DNA of 64,000 nt from Allolobophora icterica (lineage: Eukaryota; Annelida; Clitellata; Crassiclitellata; Lumbricidae), in NCBI GenBank assembly GCA_963556255.1, contig OY744605.1, positions 11,147,379 to 11,211,378 on the forward strand, written 5' to 3'. Position numbers and translations under genes: made by a program. The notes under the pieces are model-generated. The model saw only the letters and a list, made by a program, of their open reading frames with translations, made no database searches and was not told the DNA's origin. Every line of letters starts with the position of its first letter. Positions within the stretch are counted from its first letter, which is position 1. Positions 22,852 through 34,800 of this stretch are shown piece by piece.

Positions 22852-25800
22852 TCATGATGTTATACCTTGTCTGACACTATGGTCATTTCTTCTTGGGTTT
22901 TCTTTGCAGCCATTTTTTCCAGCCAAGTGCTGTCTCCAGGATTCATCACCAACTGGAACGTTCGTGTGACACAGTGGACATCGGTTCTTGCCATGTTCAG
23001 CAGCTGGAAATAGTCCCATAAGCAGACACAACAGAAATTAGAACAATAAGAAATGACCATCTGGCACCTTAGAGCATTGCTTAACCCTTTAAAGACGACA
23101 GTGTACTAAAATACATGGAAAACTAATCCCTCTCGGCATTAAAGGAATAAAGGTGCTATATAAAGTATATATAAACACAAACCTACTCTGTATATGCCAT
23201 AAAAGCAGAAGCCAAACAAGTTCTTAGATGATTATTATTAAAACATTTTTAACGCACACAAAGTCCAACAGAAATGCAAATCCGAGGCGCAGTTAGCCCA
23301 GTGAAGAGCTGTTACACATTCAGATGTTTGAAAGCTAACGAGACATAGTGAGTTTTAAAGGAAGAGATACAGTTTGAGCATCGAACAGAAATTGGTCAGC
23401 AATTCCATTCCTAGGAGGCAGCGACATGTAATGCACAAGAGCCCATGACAGTGCTACATTGCGGATCAACCATATCTCGAAGATCTCAGACTGCAGGGAG
23501 GGACGTACGGTAATACTGGTTCAAAGCAGATTGAACTTACGAATGCAAGTTCTGTGCGAGACATGTGACTGATACTGTAGCTTAGGGATGGCTTCCGTAC
23601 ATCGTGGGCATCTGACGTAATTATTCTCAGCATTCTTGCAATCTCCGGACAGCAGATGCTTCGTCAGTTCCAACAATTCTATTGTCTGCAACAGCAGATG
23701 GCAAGTCAATCAATCAATCAATCAACGAACTAGACACTTATATAGCAAGTAACGCAAAGGAAGGTATGGATAAGGTGGGGTAGGGTAATCACCAGAATCT
23801 TCTAGACTCTTCAAGTTATTATCTTAGCACTGTTTGCTTATTAGCTCTTTACCCTCGCTCCAAATATAAGTCTCACATTTTCAAGAAGTCCTACTAATCC
23901 AATCCTCTACCTTCAAAGCTTTCTCATCCTTGATGAAACCCCCACCTGAGCAGTTGCACTGCATCCTCTCCCTAGCAACCGGTCTCGGACCTCCACTGGA
24001 CAGCTTATTCACGAGGGATTGTCCAGAGAGCCATCTCTGGACAATCCCTCGTGAATAAGCTGGTGCCCTGCGCTTAGCTGTAGTGCTTTAGAAATTTGGA
24101 GTTTTACGATTACGCTCCATTTGACTTTAACATCACTTAGATTGTCGCATGCAGGCTTTTGTGAGGTACATAAAAGATGACATAGTGTTTAGATACACAA
24201 ATATGAACACGGAATACTGCAAAGGCTAAACAAACAAGGTCATTACTTTCAAGGTTAAAGCCAGATCATCAACACCAAGGCCAAGCCCTTTATATCATGG
24301 ATTTCTGAGGTTCAAATGAAGTGCTAGGGAAAGGCAAGTACAAGTAAGGGGAAGGTAAGTACGAGTAAGGGGAAGGTAAGTACGAGTTAGGGTGGGGGTT
24401 AGATAAGGGGACCAACAGTGATGAAAGTGGAGGTCAAGCACAAAGTATCTGATGCAGGTTGTGATATGTCGACTAGGGGCCTGGGAAGTGTTGTGCAATT
24501 CTCAAGCATATGTCCTATTTTAAATTGAAATTAACTCCTTTTGCATTAGATGTACTGTGCTGCAATCAGTGATGACATTTAAGTTCTGGCTTGAATAAGA
24601 TAGTGATGGAACAAACTTTGAGGGTCCCACATTGCAGCAGCACCTTGGACGCTCGAAAGTGGGGAGATCAACTGATCCGGATCTGGTGGCTCCGTCAGAA
24701 TACAGGAATGGAATGTCATAAAGGTCTGATCAACAAGATGACGATCTTCCGATTATTACTATTCTGCAAGATGGGATGCGGTGGTGTAGAAGTATGTTCT
24801 GTGCCTTGTCACAGGAGGGTTGCACAGAGGCGCGTTTACACGTAGGCGCACTAGGCGCATGCCTAGGGCCCCCAAATCTCGGAGGGCCCCCAAATCTCGG
24901 AGGGCCCCAAAAGAATGAAAATATTTTTTCAATTATAAAAAATAACATTTTTCAATTTTGAAATATAACCTATTTTCTATTTTATACAGTTTTAGCATTC
25001 CCATAAAAGTAGGCCCTATATTATTGTAATTTATAATTGTTTTTTTTTCATTTGGGCTAATACAAGTTCTGAAGGGCCCCCTAAAATGTTTGCGCCTAGG
25101 GTCCCATAAAACGTTTGCGCCTAGGGCCCCCTAAAATGTTTGCGCCTAGGGTCCCGTAAAACGTTTGCGCTTAGGGCCCCATTTTCTGTAAACGCGCCTC
25201 TGGGGTTGCACGTTCGAATCTACCTCATACCACTGCATAGTGACCATGGACAAGCTGCTCACCCACAACTGTCTGTGAGGAAGGCAATGGGAAACCACTT
25301 CACTCATCTTATCCCTGGTGGCATAAGGCCAATGGACCTGCCTTCGGGCAGAGAACCCATCATCATCATCATTCTGCAAGATGCGCCATATAAATTGACA
25401 AAACCACAATGAATGCACTTTAAGGTTACACTGGTTCTAGAAGCATGCCAACCGTTTTGCAGTGAGTGCAACGCGTCAACATTGGACAGTTCTGCCAGTA
25501 GTGAAAATCAAGTCCAGCTTGAGTAAACTGTTCGCTCGTCTCGCCACAGAATATACACGCTCTGAAATGTAAGAAACATGGTCGAGAGTAACATTGTGCT
25601 TATTGTAACTTAGCTTCTATACGCATGTGGGACAGGGTGACCAATTATGTTGAGGGCTCGTTTTGTAATGTGGAGGGCAAGGGTTCGAGTCTCGTTTGTA
25701 ATGTGGAGGGTAAGGGTTCGAGTCTCTTCCTCCAAGACGGTTACTGTGCAGGGACCTTGAGCAAGTACTTCACTCACAATTGCTCAGCGCCATCAATTGG

Positions 25801-28800
25801 TAATGGAGCTTAACAAAGCATAATAATAATAACACCAACAACAATAGCACTGGTTAACACTCAACACTTTAAAGACAAGCGTGCAAAAATGTATGGAAAA
25901 CTAATTCCTCTCATTGGTAAAGGGCCAATGTTAATTGAAACAAATTCCAGCCTAGTTATTGTTTTTACAGAAATTTAACATTGCTTAGACTAGCATGCTA
26001 ACCACTAGAAAATGCTTCTCAAAGTTTCTGATGCTGCAGCCTGGTAACTGATTTCCCAGTCTTACCATGGACCAGTTTATCAACTTCAGCTTACATAAAT
26101 TATGCTATCTTATATTAAAATTTAGATTTAATATAATGTTGCCACTGTTTATTACAGCTATACTTTTGTTACTGTGAATTTTTAAAACTTTTAATTATGT
26201 ATTAACACTTTGCAATGTTCTAATCTTTTTGTTTTACATTGCATACAATTTAATAATTTATCTAAGGATGATAAAAATTGTGATTTCGATTATCATTCCA
26301 TGGCTCGTTAATCAATTACTTGCAGACCGGCACCGGGCCGTGGAACAACGTTTGAGTTGCACTGTACTAAACTATTGTGGAAAAAAATAGGAAATATAAA
26401 AATTATAAAATGGCAATATGTGGCAAGAAACTCAGCAGTTTAAAAAGAAATCCAGTTCTAACTTGTCGTCCAAGGCAGCTTCTGGTGGAATGTCCGGGTC
26501 ACCTGCAGGGACAAACGGAGGAGGGACAGAGGATTGGTTTGTCCTCTTAACGGGCAGTCGTGATGTCCTCCTCTCGTCCTTTGTTCTTCTGTTACTGCTC
26601 TGAAATGGTAACCATGTTAAAAGAAGCATAATAAGTAAACAGTGCCTTCTTTTAAAGTGGGGCTATATAAACGTGCAATGGCAATTACAACTACTACCTT
26701 AATGGTAAACCAGGTAAGGTATTCTTTTGCCTTATTTACGAGTAAGGTAAGACTGCCTGACCTAATTATATGACCTATTTACCATGTTCACAAGTACTAG
26801 GTCATCTTGATCATCAATGCAACCTCACGACTGTTATGTACCAGACATCTGGCAACAGATAAATCACACCTCGAATTGAGTTAAATTGCTGACTATGCAC
26901 ACAAGAATTAAGTGCTTCATATAGGAAATGAATAAATTGATAATATACCGGTACTTAATAAAGCATATGATGAAACATTTGTGATATGTACACATAGCAT
27001 ATCTGATAGGTTTGATGATTATGTTACGTGTAATAGATAACACAGCGAAATTATTGCCACGAGAACATATATTTTAGTTCTACCAAATAGCTATGCCCCT
27101 CATGCCCATGATTATGTTCTTCCACCTAACGATGAAATGAATTTATTCCTCGACTTCTGTATCGGTCCATCTTGATGTTTCAAATCTTGATAGTTCCGAC
27201 ATTTGTATATAACATTGGAAATATATACATTACCATTAATTTTCACTGTAAGCTGTGATGCTGTGATGCGAATCATCCTCCGAATGATTTATAATAATAA
27301 ACAAATATAATTATATCTCACAGGAGAATTCTCAAGAGCTTTCAGCTTTTTCAGTCGGTCCTCGTCCGGATTTATCTTCTTCTCCTTTTCGTTCTTCTTA
27401 TTCTAGAAAACAGATCTAAACAAGTTCAGAGGATATTGTGGCATTTAAGTCTCTCAACTCTGTGCTTGAGATCCGATTGTTCAATGTAGTGGGAAACTAG
27501 AAATGACTGGATCAGATGTGTACTGTAAACCAATGATGCAATGAAATTAATGGCAAAGTTTATTCAACAACCAAATGGAATCAACTCAAGACACTCTATG
27601 GAAAACTTCGGAAAGGGAAGTCAACTTAAGGTAAGGGAAGGCAGCAAGGTCACAGAAGAAAATCAAACCATTTGTGGGGCACAGAGGGTTGTTCGAGTGA
27701 TTGGAATGTAACACGACGAGTAGAAATAAGCCTCCAGACCGTTTAGTGCAGGGATGGCGAACCTATGGCACGCGTGCCCAAAGTGGCACGCGCTCAAATT
27801 TTTTGGGCACACGGAATTCAGAGCGACCACCAAAATATCAAACTTAAAAATACAAAACCTCTGTAGGAATCCACATTTTCTTCTTTGAAGGACTGTATTT
27901 TAACACCATTCAAAAACAATATTTGATTTATTTTTTGTTACACCTTGATAACTAAAACCTACAAGAGAAAAATAATTATATACTGTGCAAAATTCCGAGG
28001 GGCATGCAACGGTATTTTTAAAATGATTTAGCAGCATTTTGGCATACACCTTAAAAAAGGTTTGCCTCCCCTGGTCTAGTGAGATGGTAACTAAGCAGGG
28101 ACCTTGAGCAAGTCCTTCACTCACAGTTGCTCAGTGCCATCGATTGATGTTTGAACACCAATAGAGAAATGTATCTTCCATGACAGTCATTCTGAACCAG
28201 TGAAATTGGGGGGAATTCCCCTTTCCCACATAAATTGCACCCTGTACCTGACCACAAGAAGATCAGTTCAAACTGATAAACAGTTCCAATACCATTGTCA
28301 TATCAGATTTTCCATCAATTCCGTCGAAAGCAACAAACAGCTGCTTATAGACGACGTTTTTCCTCGTCTTTGCTCCATCAGCTGGCAGATACTGACGCAC
28401 TGGTGCTCCAATGTCCTGATAGAGTGTGATGATCAATGACTCTGCCTTCTGCCGCACATCACCCGAAGTATGAGCCAGAGAAGTCGTCGCGAATTTCATA
28501 ATGTTTTCAACTGTTAGTCCACTACAATATCAATCAGTCACTCAACCAATCAACCAATCAACCAATCAATCAATCAACCAATCAATGAGAGAGTAAAATG
28601 AATGCGTGAATCAGTCAGTCAAGTCAGTCAGTCCTTTATTCATTCATTCATTCATTCATTCATTCATTCAGTCAGTGAGTTAATCAGTTTGATTGCTAAA
28701 CTGTTACTGGTACATTGTGTTGCAACCTATGATCACTCTATTTTACTGTTTTAATGCACTTGTGTTCATTAATTTCTGGCATTTGTTTCGCACAAATAAA

Positions 28801-31800
28801 GATTACCTGCTTACTTAGTGAGATTGCGTAAAGACAAGGTTTCTTCTTAGTTAGGGTCGATGTCAGTTGTTTGATACTAAACATATTTCTGGCTTGTGGA
28901 TCAGAGAGCTTAATTGGTTTGTTATGGAGGTATGTGCACTTCTGTATTTTGTAAGGAGGGCATGATATCAACCTATATTTCTACAAACATTGGTAGCACA
29001 AAACAAGACGAAAATGAAAAACAACAAAAAGTTTGAGAAAAAAATACATAAAAATCTGACAACATCATCGTTAAACTGAAAGGCATTTCTGGATAAATCA
29101 CAGTCTTCTCGATAACCAAGAGTCTTTAATATAGTTTTCATGCATGAAGTGCAGTACCAATACAACACCACTAAGACATATTTTGAAAATTTTACATATT
29201 GCCAATTACACTTGTATTGTACCTGGTTATTTATATAGCACTAAGAAGAACCTCACAAAGGCACTAACGTTTGTTAATAGTAAGTTGAAGTGTCACCTAG
29301 AACCTTTGAAGAGTAACGTAACCTGGCTTGCTTCATGAGACACGCTTACCTATTCAGTCCGTGGACTTTGTAGAGAGATTCAACAAGCTCTGTGCGGCTG
29401 AGTGCCAGGCGAGCAGACATCGAAGGCGTGACTGGAACTAGACACTTTGTGACAACAGTTTGCACAGGCTACATAATGAAAAAAACCATTAGCATCAGCA
29501 TGAAATTCAGAAAATAAAACAAAAGCAACTGCTACAGTTTGCGACATAAAATTATCAGTCTATCCGGTTAATAGCACTTGAAATACTTCATTTCAGGGTT
29601 GAAGGAAAATTTTTTAAAACTTTCATAGAAGAGAAAAAGGACAGTACTGGGCGAGAGGAAAGGACAAGACAAACAAGGGACAAACAAGGGAAAGAGCAGG
29701 ACAGGAAGAAAGAAGGGCAGGACAAGGGAAGGACAGGACAAGAGAAAGGACAGGACAAGGGAAAGGACAAGATAGAGGAAAAGGCAGGACAGGGAAGGAT
29801 AGAACAAAAGAAAGGGCAGGACAAGGGAAGGACAGGATAATAGAAAGAACAGGAAGAGGAATGGACAGACAAAGGAAAGAGGACAAGAGAAACAACAGGA
29901 AGAGGAACGGGCAGGACAAGGGAAGGACAGGACACAAGAAAGGACAGAATGATTAAAAAGCAAAGGACAGGATTTGCAAAAGAAGTGACTCAAAAAGTCA
30001 ATCATAATTTTCTAATGATTCAAAACTAATTTACCTGTGTTTTTTTATACCTGTTTCATTTACACACTGAAAGACAGAGCATTTCCATATTAATTGCATC
30101 TCATTGTTAAACAAGTGCTCTCCATTCTCAACAAACTCACCTTGACATCTTTGAACTGTGACGCTTGCAGAATAAAATCTTTTGTGATATCTCTTTGTCT
30201 TTGAGCCTAAAGACAGAGCCAATCATTTTACAAATGCAGAGGAACATTACACTGTACATTTAAACAGAAATGCAAATCTCCTAAATTTCTCTGCACTGCA
30301 AAAAACCCATGTCAGTGAGACCAGCTTATTCACAGGCACTAGATGAAATCAAGTCCACAACAGACAATTCGTTTGGTCAGGTTTGCACTACATTAAAATC
30401 CAGGAAGACAGCATGGTACTAGCCCTGCCAGCATTTTCATGGGCATTACATGTGGGCAGGCCCGCCGAGAGGGGAGGGCAAGGGAGGCAAATGCCCAGGG
30501 GCCCGGCGATTTTCTGGCGATTTTTAGGGGCCCGGGCCGGGCCCGCAATCAACTTTTCTCATAAAGCCTAATGATAGTTTAGGGGCCCGTGACTACTATG
30601 TCTAGGGGCCCGGAATTTCTGTCGGTGGCCCTGCATGTGGGCTCTATACAGGTCCCGTAAGTGAATATGGGTCCTATATAGACTCCATGCGGGCAGGCTG
30701 GCAGGGAAGGTGGGCATTGTTGGCAACAGTCTATAAAACTTTGAACTATGGCCAGCCACAATACTTAATATCAATTCTTATTTCCCAGACTTACCATTAT
30801 TCAATGAGGTCATTATTTATCTTTGTCTGGTCATACCTAAATCAAGAACTGTTCTTGGTGAACAAGCATTTTTGGTTGTGTCATTTCATTCTCAATCAAT
30901 GGCATCAATAGATGGCACAATAAACTACTCAAATATTCTATGATATGACTCTGAACATATGACAAGTGCCTTTTCAGAACCTCACCAATACGCTGGACAT
31001 GGATATCGAACAGACTGATAAGGTATGCTTTAAGATAAGCTAAAAATATTTCTTGATCGCATCAGGCATAACGTAATCTGATAAATGGTTTGACGATTGA
31101 CTGTTTCAACTGCCTACTGTTTCGCCCGTTTTCGTGAGTAGGTTTGGCAAGATCTCTTCCAGGAAGGAGTTCACCTCAGATCGATGTATACTGATCACAA
31201 AAACAGAACAGGTGTTTGTACGTATTTGAACATTATACCATCTGTTACGAACCTCTCAAAGTGCTTAAACATGACTACCTGTGCATATCTGAATATCAAC
31301 ATGGAACCTTTAATAACCCATTCAAAGGTGCTGAAACAACTATCTGTGCATATCTGAAAATCAACATGGCACCTTTACTATCTCTTTCAAAGGTGCTGAA
31401 ACAACTATTTGTGCATATCTAAATATCAACATGGCACCTTTACTATCTCTTTCAAAGGAGCTGAAACAGCTATCTGTACATATCTGAATGTTTATATAGC
31501 ACTTATACTTTTATACGGACCTCTAAACGTTGATGAAACATGGCTATCTGACAAATCTAGAAAGCTATATCTCAAGATAAACCAGAAAGGTTTTCTTGCT
31601 CTAAAAGTCAGATTTACATTAAAAAAAAAGGCACAATTGTACGTATGCAAGAGATAGCGATGACGCAAATCAGACGTCAGTCTTACTGATGTTTGGAAAT
31701 GTATTTAGTTAAGATCATTCGAAGGAGATGAAGTCCAGCATTGAAAACCTGAAACCAGAAAAATTGTGAAGAATTGTAACAATCAACTCAGAAGTGTGTA

Positions 31801-34800
31801 AAGAAATGATTAAGCCTACTGCAAAAGCCAACAGGCTTTAAGCCCATGCACACCAATACTGATGACATTAAATTACGTAGCACGTAAGTTAGAGTAAGAG
31901 ATAAAAAATCTGGGAATTAGAAACTGTATTATACTACATGGGCGCTTTATCACGAATAACGAGGTTCAGTTATAACGAGTTTATTTTCTATAGATATCTT
32001 ATTACTCCTCCAGCTCTATATACTCCTCCATCCTTCCCTACTCTTCCTCCTTTTCCTTCTCCATTCTCTCTTCATCCTAGTTCTCATTCTTTTCCCCATC
32101 TCCCTACCTTCCTTATTGTTAGGATTAATTTTGGGTCCATGTTCCTGGCCAAGCTATATCAGAATCTGTGTTATACTGAAGCGAGCTTTGTCTCGTGCCT
32201 CTGTTCCACCTGGTCACGCCTCCCTTTGCTCTGCCACCCATGGTGACCTTATGTTCCTTTTGCACGCACTGCTGCTATGCAGCAGCTTGCTTTCTTTGTG
32301 ATTGGACCCACAATTTGGAAAGGGCTTCCTCCTGAGCTGCGGCCTCTTCCTCGAGACTCCTCCACCACTTTCTTCTCTGCTCTAAAGACTGTTCTCTTTC
32401 ACCGGGGTCGGACTGGGAGAGCCTCTGAATAATTTACTTGAAGGGGCGCAATATAAATGCTTAGCTGACTGATTGATTGATTGATTGAACAAGTGTCTGG
32501 TGTACATACAGAGATGACTTTATCCTTAATGGCTCGGTTGATGAGAACAGCGCTAGTGCGCATCATGCTGAAAGCCACATCGGAGGGCGCATCCAGTTGT
32601 TGCATCTGGTTGTGAACCTCCATTATCGCCTCCTCCCTTCGCGACCAAGACTTGGAGAAAGCCTTTGTTGCCTTAAAGACAAACAAGAAGTCAGCTGGAT
32701 CTGCATGATCAGCCAAGACCTGAGACTGAATTTAAAGAAAAAAACTGCAAGAAGAACAAGTTGGAGGAGAAGCTGGGAGGGGTACAGGAAGAGGGAAGGG
32801 GAAGCAGATGATGTGAATGTAAAGGAAGAGTAGGAAGAGAAGCAGTAAGAGGAATAGGAGGAGGTAAAAGAGGAAGAGGAAAAGGAGTAGGAAGAATAGG
32901 AAGAGAAGGAGGAAGAGTAAGAAAAGGAGAGAAGTAGGGGAATAGGAAATGGAAGGAGGAAATGTAGGAGGAATAGGAATAAGATAGGAAGAAGAGTATA
33001 TAAGGAAATGCTCCATGCTTTGTTAGGTGAAAGAAGATGGTTTTCAAGCATGGATAAGACAAGTGACTGAGGATTGGAGAAGACTGAGAAAGGAAAGCAG
33101 GAGAGGTAACACTAGAAACAACAGCAGAGAAGCATTTGTGAGAGTAACAAAACATCACTACTAACCAACGGCTGGCCGAATACGTGACTAAGTTCTGCTG
33201 CAGAACTCTGATCTTTGCTGCTCAGCACTTCGGGCTCTTCTGAATTCTCACCTTTAACGAAACAGAAAGGAATTACTTACAAGCATACCAGTAATTATTT
33301 ACAGGCTACTATGCGCTACTATTTACAGACTACTATTCACTGTTTACAGGCTACTATTCACTATTTACAGGCTACTATTTACAGGCTACTATTTACTATT
33401 TACAGGCTACTATTTACTATTTATTATTTACAGGCTCTGATTAGCGAACACTGTGAGAGCTGCTTTATAAATGTTCAGATAGACTACAATACTATTTACT
33501 ATTTACACATTACTATCTGCAATTTATTATTTACAGGATACTATTTACTATTTACAGGCTACTATTCTGCATAGAGGAAAAATTGTTCTAACAATTGCCT
33601 GGAGAAGGAGGCAACGAAAGGCAGAGTTGGAAGATAAGGAGCTCAAGCAAGACCCAAAATGCACTGAGTCTGTTACCTTCTTCATTCTGGAAATTTTCAT
33701 TTGTAGCATCATCTCTGCAAATGAAAACAATTACAACTCACATTAGCTGAACATTCTATCCTTTGCAACACCATACAGTCTGTATTATTACTACTACACT
33801 GATATCTATAATGAAATTTAGGATAACTGAATTTAATTATTTATATATTATTACATTTGATATTATGCAATGCAATGATATTTATATATTTGCACTTTGT
33901 ATTATGTAATGTAATGTAATCCATCCAGAATTTCCATTTTGCCATCTAAATTGATGCAGTCCAAAACTAAATGGCAAAATTTCACATACCAAGTAAATAA
34001 GAAAATAGAAAGCAGGATAATGGACACCATTCTAAACTTGGAAGAGATTTTGCGTCATTATTTTAGATGCTACTCTAGCACGTCAATGTTAAATGTACAA
34101 GGATTCAGCCATTGACGCATCAAAATCAGCCATAATCAGGTCAACATACAGGTAATTGTAATGGTAATTGCAAATTTATATAGCACCACTTCAAGAGAGA
34201 CTCATCAGAAACACTTCCCACCTAACACAATCAAACCACAATTAAACAAAATGGTCTTCAAGAATTTGAGCACCTAACCAATCAATCATTATATATATTC
34301 GGTTAATGAAAAAACCAGGTGACACACCGCATCTGGGTACAATAGTTAATTGCCGTTCTCCAGGGTAACTTTCCCAATTACAACCGATGTAGTAATATTT
34401 TAGCAAACTAAATTAAAGTCGATTAATTTCCTGAAAAAAAAACAGACTCTGCCAAGTCGGTTGGTCGATCAGAGAAAGGCGTTCTGGATGTCATTCGACT
34501 TTCTGATGGAGGAAAAGGATCTAAATTCTGTTTCCTGTCACAAAAAGTGAACAATAAATTTAAAAAAACTGGTAATAAAATGCTAAGTCTGCAGTAAGCA
34601 ACAGATTAGGCAGGGTTGCTAATATGATGCTGTCAAGCACAGTATACAGCAAAAGCACTTTCACAGTGCCTTTAACATCAATTTCACAGTGCCTTTAACA
34701 TCAAAGTACTGGCTAAGTCGGTAAGTTTGTATGTATTAGAGTTTTTGTACACCATTTCTTAAGGCCCTCTTACAAGTGTGGTTGGATTTCTCTCCTTTTA

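Noticed and set aside
22860..23060. Minus-strand frame starting near 23060 as a small protein
   Set aside because: It overlaps the last recognised CEP104 exon in the wrong frame. The real frame gives CPLC/H..C zinc-finger sequence.
29568..30005. Pyrimidine-coded frames rich in S, C, P, L
   Set aside because: Purine/pyrimidine minisatellite inside a CEP104 intron.
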